Shown here in pieces: positions 18,987-27,673 of a stretch of 42,467 nucleotides of DNA (its first letter is position 1; every line of letters begins with the position of its first letter). The position numbers and the translations under genes were made by a program. The notes under the pieces are model-generated. The model saw nothing but the letters and a program-made list of their open reading frames with translations. It searched no databases and was not told the DNA's origin. This DNA is from Bacillus sp. (in: firmicutes) (GTDB lineage: Bacteria; Bacillota; Bacilli; Bacillales; Bacillaceae): assembly GCA_031180805.1 (NCBI GenBank), contig JAPSLL010000005.1, forward strand, positions 128,512 through 170,978, given 5' to 3'.

Positions 18987-19748
18987 TTAAGAGCTCATCC
19001 AACCGCCATCAACACATAAAATATGGCCATTGACATAATTTGATGCATTTGAAGCTAAAAACACGACTGCTCCCTTTAGGTCATCTGGTGTACCCCAGCG
19101 GCCTTGTGGAATTCTTGAAGTGATATATTCATTGCGCTCTGTATTTGAACGGAGCTGTGCAGTATTATCCGTTTCCATGTAGCCTGGAGCGATAGCGTTT
19201 ACATTTATTCCTCTACTTGCCCACTCATTTGCAAGTGATTTCGTTAACCCTGCAACAGCATGTTTGCTCGCTGTATAAGCTGGCACTCTAAGTCCACCTT
19301 GGAATGAAAGCATTGAGGCTACATTAATAATTTTCCCTGATCCATTTTCAAGCATATGTCTGCCAGCCTCACGGGATAATTGAAAAACTGCATGCTGATT
19401 TACTTTAATGACTTCAAACCAATCATCATCAGTAAAGTTTTCCGCATTTTCTCGGCGGATAATTCCTGCATTGTTTACTAAAATATCAATCTTGTTTGTT
19501 AATGCTAAAGCTTCTGAAACTAGCTTTTCAGCAGCCTTATCCTCTGATAAATCAATTTTCACATCATGAAAAATGCCGCCAATTGCTTCAATTTTGCTTC
19601 TTGTTTCAGACATGTCACTCATTCCGGCACCAATGACTGTTGCTCCTGCCTCAGCTAAACCAACGGCCATACCTTGTCCTAATCCTCTGCTTGCTCCTGT
19701 TAGTAATGCTACCTTTCCCTTTAATGAAAAAAGAGATTCCATTCCCAT
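18987..19748 (-). CDS. kduD: 2-dehydro-3-deoxy-D-gluconate 5-dehydrogenase
   Basis: Classical short-chain dehydrogenase of 253 aa. It reduces the KduI product to 2-keto-3-deoxygluconate with NAD(P)H. Visible: glycine motif TGASRGLGQG (17-26), NNAG (92-95), catalytic S145, Y158 and K162 in AYTASKH, and the end GHILCVDGGW. The FSLKGKVALLTGASRGLGQ opening and the close kduI gene make KduD the best call rather than a general reductase. A GGAGG site lies close to ATG 19748; ATG 19742 is an alternative. A candidate operator lies 23 bp upstream of the start. Confidence 0.92.
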   Translation of the reverse strand: MGMESLFSLKGKVALLTGASRGLGQGMAVGLAEAGATVIGAGMSDMSETRSKIEAIGGIFHDVKIDLSEDKAAEKLVSEALALTNKIDILVNNAGIIRRENAENFTDDDWFEVIKVNQHAVFQLSREAGRHMLENGSGKIINVASMLSFQGGLRVPAYTASKHAVAGLTKSLANEWASRGINVNAIAPGYMETDNTAQLRSNTERNEYITSRIPQGRWGTPDDLKGAVVFLASNASNYVNGHILCVDGGWMSS

Positions 19749-19770
19749 GCCACCTCCAACGTCGTTTCAT

Positions 19771-19789
19771 AATGTTTGTTTATGTTCAT
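19771..19789 (-). promoter_or_regulatory. Candidate DeoR operator upstream of kduD
   Basis: Read on the minus strand, ATGAACATAAACAAACATT. The same 19-base word occurs with one difference upstream of the DeoR gene and with three differences (relative to this copy) upstream of eda. Confidence 0.65.
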
Positions 19790-19812
19790 TATGGTTTGAT
19801 TATATCACAAAT

Positions 19813-19855
19813 AAAAAAGATGACAACGGGAAAATGTTCGTTTGTCATCTTTTTT
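19813..19855 (-). terminator. Terminator between the DeoR gene and kduD
   Basis: Stem AAAAAAGATGACA / TGTCATCTTTTTT with a 17-base loop, symmetric enough to work in both directions. It separates the regulator gene from kduD, so kduD should have its own promoter near its operator. Confidence 0.8.
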
Positions 19856-19884
19856 AATAAAATATTCCATTTATTTATCAAGTC

Positions 19885-20649
19885 TTATGCTGTCGCAATA
19901 TGCAATGTTACTTGCTTACCTTCCAAAGCTGCCAAAACGTCAGAATTTATTCCTGAATCAGTTACAATTTCATCAACCTCATCGATTTGGGCAAAATTAA
20001 TGAGTGCAACCTTTTCAAATTTTGTTGAGTCTGCTAGCAGCGTTACTTGATCTGCACAGCTAATAATTTGCTTTTTCCAATCAGCATGAATACTGTTAAT
20101 CACGGTTAATCCGTTGTCTAAGGAAATACCTGTTGTTCCAAAAAACAATCGATTCACCCTAATTCTTTGCAGCATTTCAGTAGCTTGTGCACCCATTAAA
20201 GATGAAGAATTATCAATTCTCGTTCCACCTAATACCATTAATTGAATCATTGGCTTCTTCAAAAGAACATGAGCAATTTTAATATCATTCGTAATCACAG
20301 TTATCGGGAAATCTCCGAGTAATTCTGCAATTGCACTCGTTGTACTTCCTCCATCCATGAGAATCGTTTCATTTGGCTTAATAAGCTTGACAGCTTCTTT
20401 TGCAATCGCAAGCTTAACATCACTATAACCAGATTGACGCTCAGCAATTGGCAGCATTCTACCTTCTCCATCAGCAATAACCGCTCCACCATGGATCCGT
20501 TTTAAAAATCCACGCTGCTCTAATAATTCAAGATCACCGCGAATCGTTTTTTCCGTTACTTCTAACAGCTTACTTAACTCAGATACTTTTATAATTTTAC
20601 TTTTATCTAATTGTTCCAATATTTTTTCATGCCGCTCAACTGAAAGCAT
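19885..20649 (-). CDS. DeoR/GlpR family regulator of the kdu/kdg genes
   Basis: 254 aa. The N-terminal winged helix-turn-helix (about residues 5-57: VSELSKLLEVTEKTIRGDLE, then RGFLKRIHGGAV) is the DeoR signature. The C-terminal DeoRC sensor domain (about 75-235) shows the phosphosugar-binding pattern ILMDGGSTTSAIAELL and FFGTTGISLDNGLT. The effector is probably a phosphorylated sugar such as KDPG, given the neighbours (inference). The GGGGGA ribosome binding site supports ATG 20649. It lies between kduD and eda, all on the minus strand, and the same operator word occurs before all three genes. Confidence 0.9.
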   Translation of the reverse strand: MLSVERHEKILEQLDKSKIIKVSELSKLLEVTEKTIRGDLELLEQRGFLKRIHGGAVIADGEGRMLPIAERQSGYSDVKLAIAKEAVKLIKPNETILMDGGSTTSAIAELLGDFPITVITNDIKIAHVLLKKPMIQLMVLGGTRIDNSSSLMGAQATEMLQRIRVNRLFFGTTGISLDNGLTVINSIHADWKKQIISCADQVTLLADSTKFEKVALINFAQIDEVDEIVTDSGINSDVLAALEGKQVTLHIATA

Positions 20650-20698
20650 CTAAAATCCCCCGTAAAAACCAATTTGATTTTTTAATTATAGAACAATT

Positions 20699-20717
20699 AT
20701 GAACAAAAACAAACATT
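20699..20717 (+). promoter_or_regulatory. Candidate DeoR operator upstream of its own gene
   Basis: ATGAACAAAAACAAACATT on the plus strand, opposite in direction to the kduD and eda copies, 50 bp upstream of the regulator start. It suggests autoregulation. Confidence 0.65.
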
Positions 20718-20740
20718 TTTCTCAAAAAACTATTTCAACA

Positions 20741-20776
20741 TAAAAAAATCCATAGGGAAAAGTTATCTCCCTACGG
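20741..20776 (-). terminator. Terminator of the KDPG aldolase gene
   Basis: Stem CCATAGGGA / TCCCTACGG (one mismatch) at 20750-20776 followed on the minus strand by TTTTTTTA, 18 bp after the eda stop. Confidence 0.75.
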
Positions 20777-20793
20777 GTAATAATCTTTAAATA

Positions 20794-21429
20794 TTATCCT
20801 CTTGCTTCTCTTACGACATCAATAAATCTAGCAGCAGTAGCCGTTATTTCCTGTAAGTATGTCTCTGTTAACTCTTTTTTCGTATTTACTAATGAGCTTC
20901 CAACACCGACCCCAACTGCACCTGCTTTTATGTAATCCCCAGCATTATCTATCGTAATTCCACCAGTTGAAATGATTGGGATTTGTGGAAGTGGACCGTG
21001 AATATCTTTTATATAGCTTGGCCCGAAAACATTTGCAGGAAATACTTTGATCATATCTGCGCCACTTTCGTAAGCGGTTAAAATTTCTGTCGGTGTTAAT
21101 GCACCTGGGATGCTAACAACCCCATATCTTTTGGCCATTTCGATCGTTTTTCGATTAGTTGTCGGTGAAAAAATAAATTTCGCACCAGACATAATCGCAG
21201 TTCTTGCTGTCTCAGCATCAAGTACAGTTCCAGCTCCTACAAGAACGTCATTACACTCTTGTGATGCTTTTTCAATTGCTGCACATGCTCCCGGTGTTTC
21301 AACCGTTATCTCTAAAACCTTTACCCCACCATCGCTTAATGCCTTTGCAATTTGAATAATATTATCCTTTGTAGCACCGCGAATAACCGCGGCTACCCCT
21401 GTTTCTTGAATGATTTCAATATGGCTCAT
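20794..21429 (-). CDS. eda: 2-keto-3-deoxy-6-phosphogluconate (KDPG) aldolase
   Basis: 211-aa class I aldolase (KdgA/Eda), splitting KDPG into pyruvate and glyceraldehyde-3-phosphate. Landmarks: R17 and E40 in VLEITVETPG, VGAGTVLDAE (64-73), the FSPTTNR loop (87-93), and the Schiff-base lysine K128 in ADMIKVFPANVFGP, then STGGI and the phosphate-binding VGVGSSL. It completes the lower uronate pathway after KduI, KduD and a KDG kinase, whose gene is absent from this window. GGGGGAAATAAA precedes ATG 21429. A DeoR-type operator copy lies about 102 bp upstream. Confidence 0.95.
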   Translation of the reverse strand: MSHIEIIQETGVAAVIRGATKDNIIQIAKALSDGGVKVLEITVETPGACAAIEKASQECNDVLVGAGTVLDAETARTAIMSGAKFIFSPTTNRKTIEMAKRYGVVSIPGALTPTEILTAYESGADMIKVFPANVFGPSYIKDIHGPLPQIPIISTGGITIDNAGDYIKAGAVGVGVGSSLVNTKKELTETYLQEITATAARFIDVVREARG

Positions 21430-21530
21430 TTTATTTCCCCCTACCCTATGATTAAAAATTCAAAAAAATTCGATCTCTACCGAATAGTATATAGGGGTAT
21501 CATGATTTTCTCTACATTTTTTTACAAGAA

Positions 21531-21549
21531 AATGTGTTTTTTTGTTCAT
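21531..21549 (-). promoter_or_regulatory. Candidate DeoR operator upstream of eda
   Basis: Minus-strand ATGAACAAAAAAACACATT; 17 of 19 positions match the consensus of the other two copies (ATGAACAWAAACAAACATT). Confidence 0.55.
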
Positions 21550-21661
21550 TTACTACCTTTTACTGCTGAATTAATGATTACTTCCATTTGATTACATGAA
21601 CTGTCAGGAAAAATTTGATACACTTAAGCTAGTTTTATCACTTTGAAAGGATGCTGCTAGT

Positions 21662-21838
21662 ATGGATAAACAAGAGCTTAATCAAAAAATAGAAGAGTTA
21701 AAAATGGAGTATGTCAAAATTCAAGGAGATATCGAAAAGCTAGTATCGACAGGACATTCGATTGAAAAGCTTGAGGCAAAATTAAGCGAAATCGAAAAGG
21801 ATTTAACAACCTATCGAACGAAGCTAGCTAGCCTGTAA
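21662..21838 (+). CDS. SE1832 family protein
   Basis: 58 aa from ATG 21662 with AAAGGA upstream (spacing about 11). The protein is a helical, charged coiled coil: an N-terminal helix (QELNQKIEELKMEYVKIQGD), the conserved turn STGHS and a second helix (KLEAKLSEIEKDLTTYRTKL). This two-helix layout matches the small conserved Firmicutes family named SE1832, of unknown function. It is convergent with the GhrB gene and overlaps its terminator. Confidence 0.75.
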   Translation: MDKQELNQKIEELKMEYVKIQGDIEKLVSTGHSIEKLEAKLSEIEKDLTTYRTKLASL

Positions 21839-21863
21839 AAAAGTGGGCCAGGAAATTCCCCAC
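21838..21863. terminator. Shared terminator between SE1832 and GhrB genes
   Basis: Hairpin GTGGG ... CCCAC (21843-21862). On the minus strand it is followed by TTTTTTAC, which makes it a good terminator for the GhrB gene; on the plus strand the T-run is broken. Confidence 0.6.
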
Positions 21864-21866
21864 CTT

Positions 21867-22835
21867 TCACTTTATAAGATTTGGAGGGACATTTCCTGTT
21901 AATCCAGCAATTAAATTATCAGCTGCTAATCTTGCCATCTTATCTCTCGTTTCCTTTGTTGCTGATCCGATATGTGGCAAGGTAACTACATTCGGTAAGG
22001 TTAGCAATAGGTTATCTTTAGCTATTGGCTCCTGTTCGTAAACATCTAGACCAGCTGCCAATATCCACTGCTCTTTAAGTGCCTTAATAAGGGCTTGTTC
22101 GTCAACGTTTTTTCCTCTTGAACCATTTATAAAAATCGCTGAGCGTTTCATTAATCGTAATTCACGCTCCCCAATCATTTTATCGGTTTCTGGGGTGTAC
22201 GGCGTCATTAAGCAAACATAATCAGAGTTCTTTAACAGGTCGTCAAGCTCACAATACTTTGCTGAAAATTCGCTTTCAATCTCTTCCTTACGTGAACGAT
22301 TATGATACAAAATGTTCATATCAAAGCCAAAATGCCCCCGCTTTGCAATTGCTCTACCGATGCTGCCCATTCCGATAATTCCGAGAGTTTTATGATGGAC
22401 ATCAACACCAAATAAACTCTCGCCAATTGTTCCAGACCACTCACCTTTTTTCACATAATGATCAAGCTCAGGAATTCGTCTTGCTGTTGCAAGTAGAAGC
22501 CCAAAAATCGTATCAGCTGTCGTATCAACTAAGACACCTGGCGTATTTGTCGCTTTAACCCCTCTTCTGCGAAGCTCGTTCATTTCAAGATTGTCATATC
22601 CTACAGATATATTTGAAATTATTTTTAAATTTGGTGCCATTTCTAATAACTCTTGATTCATTTTCATGCTTGCTCCTAATAAGCCATCAGCTGTTTGAAG
22701 CTCCTTGAGAAACTCTTGATAATTCCCCTCATGTAAACGTTCAAAATAAACGACCTCAAACTGAGATGTTAAATTTTCTATAATATCATTTGGTACTTTT
22801 CGATAAACGATAACCTTTTGCTTCACATTCTCCAC
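21867..22835 (-). CDS. ghrB: 2-hydroxyacid dehydrogenase (2-ketogluconate/glyoxylate reductase type)
   Basis: 322-aa D-isomer-specific 2-hydroxyacid dehydrogenase. Dinucleotide motif GMGSIG (155-160), with basic residues after strand 2 (HNRSRKE) pointing to NADPH. Catalytic residues R240 (NGSRG), E269 (YEQEP) and H288 (LPHIGSAT). The sequence and length fit the GhrB/YvcT group, which reduces 2-ketogluconate, glyoxylate or hydroxypyruvate. Next to eda and kduD it may use 2-ketoacids from uronate breakdown (inference). No copy of the DeoR operator was seen upstream. Confidence 0.85.
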   Translation of the reverse strand: MENVKQKVIVYRKVPNDIIENLTSQFEVVYFERLHEGNYQEFLKELQTADGLLGASMKMNQELLEMAPNLKIISNISVGYDNLEMNELRRRGVKATNTPGVLVDTTADTIFGLLLATARRIPELDHYVKKGEWSGTIGESLFGVDVHHKTLGIIGMGSIGRAIAKRGHFGFDMNILYHNRSRKEEIESEFSAKYCELDDLLKNSDYVCLMTPYTPETDKMIGERELRLMKRSAIFINGSRGKNVDEQALIKALKEQWILAAGLDVYEQEPIAKDNLLLTLPNVVTLPHIGSATKETRDKMARLAADNLIAGLTGNVPPNLIK

Positions 22836-22935
22836 TCCTAAAATGGTTGTATTTTATACTTCAAGTTTTTATGTAAAGAGTCCTGCTTTTTCACGATAAA
22901 AAACTTCATTAAAATTAAAATGTCTTTTACAAAAT

Positions 22936-23014
22936 GAAGGCCACTGAAAAAGTCGTTTCAAAAGGGAAATTTATTCTTATAAAATTATTAAACATAAGCT
23001 TTTTCAGTGACTTC
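22936..23014. repeat. MITE-like 79-bp element with 16-17 bp inverted ends
   Basis: The ends GAAGGCCACTGAAAAAG (22936-22952) and CTTTTTCAGTGACTTC (22999-23014) pair over 15-16 bases with one extra base. The 46-bp middle is AT-rich and unpaired. Similar CACTGAAAAAG ends are known from IS-derived sequences in Bacillus, from memory. The rest of the 309-bp spacer (22836-23144) contains only promoter-like AT-rich DNA. Confidence 0.5.
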
Positions 23015-23144
23015 ACAAAATGCTAATCTCTTTTTAATTTATCCTGTTAGACATTTACATGTTATGAAATTAATGGTTAAATAGGTAATTAGAATTAATT
23101 ATAATAGATTCAGATTACATAAATAGAAGACAGAGGGATTAAAT

Positions 23145-23609
23145 GTGAAAGAATTATTAGTTTATCGTTATGAAGAGGTTATTAACGCACCAATTGATGT
23201 TGTATTTGATTATGTTAACGACGATGAAAAAATTAAATGTTGGAATACATTGTTCGTGGAAAATATTTATGAAGCTCCAGAGGATAAGGAATTAGCGAGA
23301 CCTGGTACGAAATTTAAAACCGTTCAAAAAATAGACAAGAAAGTGATGACAATAGAATCTGTTTTAATAGAGTTTATGCCCCCGTATAAAATCGTTATGC
23401 ACTCACAATCAAAAGAAGGACTAAGCATTTCTAAATACGAATTATCAAGAGAATATCATGGTACAAGATTAATTGTTGAAGCTAGCATTATTCCTAGTAA
23501 TTTCCTATATAAAATTGCTACGAAGTTATTAGGCTGGACGAGTAAATATATTTATGAAGAACAATATAAAAGGTTAAAAACATTCATTGAAGAAGAGATT
23601 GATGATTAA
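23145..23609 (+). CDS. SRPBCC (START-like) family protein
   Basis: 154 aa from GTG 23145 with GAGGG upstream. The opening VYRYEEVINAPIDVVFDYVND is the usual first strand and helix of SRPBCC ligand-binding folds, followed by KCWNTLF, a central beta sheet (IVMHSQSKEGLSISKYELS) and a long C-terminal helix. Such proteins hold hydrophobic ligands; function unknown. It is a single gene with a bidirectional terminator. Confidence 0.8.
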   Translation: MKELLVYRYEEVINAPIDVVFDYVNDDEKIKCWNTLFVENIYEAPEDKELARPGTKFKTVQKIDKKVMTIESVLIEFMPPYKIVMHSQSKEGLSISKYELSREYHGTRLIVEASIIPSNFLYKIATKLLGWTSKYIYEEQYKRLKTFIEEEIDD

Positions 23610-23616
23610 AACGGTA

Positions 23617-23645
23617 AAAGCAGCAGATCTAATTCTGCTGCTTTC
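23617..23645. terminator. Bidirectional terminator
   Basis: AAAGCAGCAGA / TCTGCTGCTTT (perfect 11-bp stem) with a 5-base loop and T-rich flanks, between the convergent SRPBCC and methyltransferase genes. Confidence 0.85.
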
Positions 23646-23663
23646 TCTTACACCGAATCATGA

Positions 23664-24758
23664 TTACCATACATCATTTGCAATTTTGATAACATGACGA
23701 ACCTTATCCCATTGTTGCTCCTCTGTTAATAGGTTACCTTCTTCAGTTGATGCAAAACCACATTGTGGACTTAAACAAATTTGCTCTAAACCAACATATT
23801 GACTTGCTTCTGCTATTCTCGCCTTCACATTTTCTGGGTCTTCTAATTCACCAAATTTTGATGTAATGAGCCCTAATACAAGCTGAAGGTCCTTTCGGTT
23901 TACATGGCGAAGTGGCTCAAATCCACCTGAACGTTCATCATCAAATTCAAGGAATAGTCCATCAACATTTAAACCGCCAAAAATTACTTCTGAGGCATTT
24001 TCATATCCACCAGAAGCTGCATAGGTAGATTTGAAGTTTCCTCTGCAAATATGCATTGTGATAACCATATCCTTTGGTTTATTTGCAATAGACTCATTAA
24101 TTGCTCTAGCAAATAATTGAAGAAGCTTGTCAGGCTCTTGACCGCGTGCTTTGATTTGCTCTTTCCCCTGTTCAGAGAAAAAGACAGACCATGATGTATC
24201 GTCTAATTGTAAATAACGACAGCCAGCATCATAAAATGCCTTGATTGCCTTTTGGTAAGCAACAATCAAATCCTCAAATAATTGCTCTTGAGTTGGATAA
24301 GCTTCCTCCTCTATATAGCCTCTAAAAAACAACATATTCGGACTTGGAATCGTAAACTTCGCTACATGATCACCAGCAATTTGATGTAGAAATTTATAGT
24401 CTTCAATCATTGGATGGTTTGTAAAATCTACTTTTCCTGTCACTTTAATTCCATGTGCTTTTGTTTTTACTCCATTAAATTGAATTCCAGATTCTGTTTC
24501 ATAGAGTTCTACTCCATCAAGGCCTGCTAGGAAATCAAAATGCCACCACGCTCTTCTTAATTCACCATCTGTGACTGCCTGAAGACCGACTTCCTTTTGT
24601 TTTTCAACAAGGCGAATGATTTCTTCATCTTCAATAGCCCTTAATTGTTCAGCGGTAATCTCGCCATTTTGCTTTTCGATTCTAGCTTTTTTTAATCGCT
24701 CAGGTCTTAGGAAGCTACCTACATGGTCTGCGCGAAATGGTCCTTTTATTTTATTCAT
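23664..24758 (-). CDS. MetE C-terminal-like cobalamin-independent methyltransferase (YxjG/YxjH type)
   Basis: 364 aa covering only the C-terminal catalytic barrel of cobalamin-independent methionine synthase. Motifs: FRADHVGSFLRPERLKKAR at the N terminus, VTDGELRRAWWHFDFLAGLDG, and the zinc ligands in MHICRG (H and C) and LSPQCGFAS (C). B. subtilis YxjG/YxjH are the closest remembered relatives and contribute to methionine synthesis or methyl recycling. A good GAGGAGTAAGAGG ribosome binding site precedes ATG 24758. The 98-bp leader is too short for an S-box riboswitch and none was seen. Confidence 0.88.
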   Translation of the reverse strand: MNKIKGPFRADHVGSFLRPERLKKARIEKQNGEITAEQLRAIEDEEIIRLVEKQKEVGLQAVTDGELRRAWWHFDFLAGLDGVELYETESGIQFNGVKTKAHGIKVTGKVDFTNHPMIEDYKFLHQIAGDHVAKFTIPSPNMLFFRGYIEEEAYPTQEQLFEDLIVAYQKAIKAFYDAGCRYLQLDDTSWSVFFSEQGKEQIKARGQEPDKLLQLFARAINESIANKPKDMVITMHICRGNFKSTYAASGGYENASEVIFGGLNVDGLFLEFDDERSGGFEPLRHVNRKDLQLVLGLITSKFGELEDPENVKARIAEASQYVGLEQICLSPQCGFASTEEGNLLTEEQQWDKVRHVIKIANDVW

Positions 24759-24856
24759 ATCCTCTTACTCCTCTACCAATAGATGTCTTAATATAATGCT
24801 AATGAAATTGTTTTCTAGATACCATCTCATCGAAATGATAATCCAAATTATGTATA

Positions 24857-24887
24857 ATCGTCCACCAAATATTTCAGTGGACGATTA
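24857..24887. terminator. Hairpin after ppc
   Basis: Perfect 10-bp stem AATCGTCCAC / GTGGACGATT with an 11-base loop, 24 bp beyond the ppc stop. The T-run on the minus strand is weak (ATTATACATAATTT). Confidence 0.6.
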
Positions 24888-24910
24888 GCGATTATTTATA
24901 TAACTCTTTA

Positions 24911-27673
24911 TCAACCAGTATTACGTAATCCTGCTGCAATACCACTAATTGTTAACAACACTTCTGTTAACAATTCCTCATTTGGCTCCTCTTGAGCACG
25001 AAGCTCCTTAATAAGCTCAACTTGTAGGAAATTCAATGGATCTACATAAGGATTTCTGCGATAGACTGATTCTTTAATATTTGGTGTATGGTCTAGCAGC
25101 TCTTCGTCACCAGAAATTTTTAATAATATTTCTTTTGTTTTCTCAAACTCTTCAACAATTTTACCGAAAATTCTCTCTGCAATTGTCTTATCTTTTACAA
25201 GAGACGTATACTCTTTCGCTGTCGTAATGTCAGCCTTCATTAACGCCATTTGTAAATTATCTATTGTTGAACGGAAGAAAGGCCATTCAAGGTACATACG
25301 CTGTAATAGCTTTAAGTTTTCGTCGCTTTTTGAAGCAAAATCATCAAGACCTGTTCCTGCTGCATACCACGCAGGGATTAACTGACGACTTTGAGTCCAT
25401 GCGAATACCCACGGAATCGCACGTAAATCTTCAAAGCGATTTCGATCCTTCCGTTTCATAGGACGAGAACCAATGTTTAATTCACCAACTTCATTTAAAG
25501 GTGTTGCTTCTGTAAAATATGTTAGGAAGTCTGGATCCTCAAATACAAGAGATTGATATTTTTTAAGAGAAACTGCTGAGATTTCCTCCATCGCCTCTTC
25601 CCAAACCTTTTCCCGGAGATGCTTTTGCTCTGATTCCTCCGATAAATTAACAGATGCTACTAATAAAGTTGAGGTAGCCTGCTCAAGACTACGATAAGCA
25701 ATATCTTCATATAGGTAACGTGCAGATAATACTTCCCCTTGCTCAGTAATTTTCACGCCATCACCAAGTGTTTCTGCTGGTTGTGACAAAATACTTCTAT
25801 TTAACGGACCACCGCCACGGCCAAGTGAACCACCACGGCCATGGAAGAATTTCAATCCAATATTGTACCGCTTCGCCATATGGTGAATTTCAAGCTGTGC
25901 TTTGTACAGCTTCCAGTTTGCAGTTAACGTTCCGCCGTCTTTACTACCGTCGGAATATCCAAGCATAATTTCCTGAGAATCGCCATGGATTTTCAAGTGA
26001 TTACGATAAACATCCATATTAAATAACGTTTCCATAATTGCTGGGCCCGCAACTAGGTCATCAATCGTTTCAAGAAGTGGTGCAACATTTAAATGGCTTT
26101 CAACTGAACCATCTGCATGAAGGCGATAAATGCCCGCTTCTTTCGCAAGCACTAATACTTCAAGTAAATCACTTGCTGATTGTGTCATGCTTACTAAGTA
26201 TACGAGGATTGATTTTTTACCAAATGTATCATGTGCCTTTTTAATCGTTGTAAAGACTTTAATCATTTGTTGTGTTTCTTTCGTATAATCCTCATTTAAT
26301 AATAATAACGGACGAGGATCCTTTAATACAGATTCAAGCGTCTTAAGCTTTTCCTCTTCTGATAATTCAGAATAATTTTCCGCTACCTTTACTTTTCGAA
26401 GAATCTCTGTTATTGCAGCTTCATGCTCCCCACTATGATTTCGAATATCAAGTGTTGCTAAATGGAAGCCAAATAATTGTACTTGGCGAATTAGCTTTTT
26501 AAGCATGTTTAAGTCTTGGTTTGCTGGTTGATGCAATGCAACGCTTCGTTGAATAATGTATAAGTCCTCAAGAAGCTCTTCAGCTGATTTATAGCCAATG
26601 TCTGATTTGCCAACCTCTTTTAAGCGCGTTAAAATGACAGCGATTTTTCTACGATAGATTTCATTTTCGACATGCCATTTTTTATCCTCTGTTAAATAAA
26701 TTTGTTCATCCTTTTCAACATTTTCGATCAATTCCGTACTAATCGCTACTCGTGTTGTCGATTGACTAAAGCGCTTCATCGCTAAAATTAATGCATCTCG
26801 GTATTTTTTCAATGCAAGATCACGTTGTTTTTCTAAAGTTTCCCACGTTACTTCTGGAGTTACATTTGGATTTCCATCACGGTCTCCACCAATCCATGAA
26901 CCGAAACGAAGGAAATTAGGAACTTCCCATTTATGACCTGGAAATTGCTCAGTAAGTCCTTCTTCAAGATCTTGGTGAATATCTGGGAGTACTTCAAAAA
27001 ACGTTTGGTCGAAATAATACAACCCATTTCGGACCTCATCCATGACCGTTGGTTTCCGATGTCGCAGCTCATCTGTTTGCCATAAAATCGTAACCTCATT
27101 TAAAAGACTGTCTTCAAGCTTTTTACGCTCTCTTTTTGTCAGCATGTTATTATCCAGATTTTTCAAAATATTTCCGATTCTTTTTTGAATCTCAATTACA
27201 GAACGCTTCGTTGCTTCTGTCGGATGTGCAGTAATAACTAGCTCTAGTGATAAAGTGTTCAACACTTTTTGAATCGTTTCCACACCAATTTCATTATCCT
27301 TAAGAGATAAAATTGCACTTTCAATTGATGCTGGTTGAACGATATTGTTATCCTGGAGCTGGTATTCGCGACGTCGACGAATGCGGTGATTTGACTCTGC
27401 GGCATTGATAAGATGGAAATAAATTGAGAAAGCGCGAATGACTTGTTTACGCATCGGTGGGTCTAAATTCACTATTTCTTTTTTTAATTCACTATAAATT
27501 TCTTGATCAAAATTATTTCGAAGAGTTTTTGCCATCACTCGTAATTTTTCAACTTTATCTAGTAGCTCCGTACCCCCATGATGAACCAGGATCTCTCCAA
27601 GAATATGTCCTAAAGATTTAACGTCCCGACGTAATGGAAGACTACTATCATTTGTCTCATATCTAGTTGTCAT
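24911..27673 (-). CDS. ppc: Phosphoenolpyruvate carboxylase
   Basis: Full-length 920-aa PEP carboxylase, forming oxaloacetate from PEP and bicarbonate to refill the TCA cycle. The key motifs are present: catalytic H150 in VITAHPTEATKRSV, GSWIGGDRDGNPNVT near 258-272, LGYSDGSKDGG (571-581), FHGRGGSLGRGGGP (610-623) and the conserved C-terminal NTG. Many Bacillus use pyruvate carboxylase instead, so a Ppc is a useful lineage marker. It is monocistronic, with the neighbouring two-component operon reading in the same direction 516 bp upstream. Confidence 0.97.
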   Translation of the reverse strand: MTTRYETNDSSLPLRRDVKSLGHILGEILVHHGGTELLDKVEKLRVMAKTLRNNFDQEIYSELKKEIVNLDPPMRKQVIRAFSIYFHLINAAESNHRIRRRREYQLQDNNIVQPASIESAILSLKDNEIGVETIQKVLNTLSLELVITAHPTEATKRSVIEIQKRIGNILKNLDNNMLTKRERKKLEDSLLNEVTILWQTDELRHRKPTVMDEVRNGLYYFDQTFFEVLPDIHQDLEEGLTEQFPGHKWEVPNFLRFGSWIGGDRDGNPNVTPEVTWETLEKQRDLALKKYRDALILAMKRFSQSTTRVAISTELIENVEKDEQIYLTEDKKWHVENEIYRRKIAVILTRLKEVGKSDIGYKSAEELLEDLYIIQRSVALHQPANQDLNMLKKLIRQVQLFGFHLATLDIRNHSGEHEAAITEILRKVKVAENYSELSEEEKLKTLESVLKDPRPLLLLNEDYTKETQQMIKVFTTIKKAHDTFGKKSILVYLVSMTQSASDLLEVLVLAKEAGIYRLHADGSVESHLNVAPLLETIDDLVAGPAIMETLFNMDVYRNHLKIHGDSQEIMLGYSDGSKDGGTLTANWKLYKAQLEIHHMAKRYNIGLKFFHGRGGSLGRGGGPLNRSILSQPAETLGDGVKITEQGEVLSARYLYEDIAYRSLEQATSTLLVASVNLSEESEQKHLREKVWEEAMEEISAVSLKKYQSLVFEDPDFLTYFTEATPLNEVGELNIGSRPMKRKDRNRFEDLRAIPWVFAWTQSRQLIPAWYAAGTGLDDFASKSDENLKLLQRMYLEWPFFRSTIDNLQMALMKADITTAKEYTSLVKDKTIAERIFGKIVEEFEKTKEILLKISGDEELLDHTPNIKESVYRRNPYVDPLNFLQVELIKELRAQEEPNEELLTEVLLTISGIAAGLRNTG

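Noticed and set aside
24759-24856. Possible S-box (SAM) riboswitch before the MetE-like gene
   Set aside because: The leader is under 100 bp before the next hairpin and shows no S-box core or terminator/antiterminator pair.
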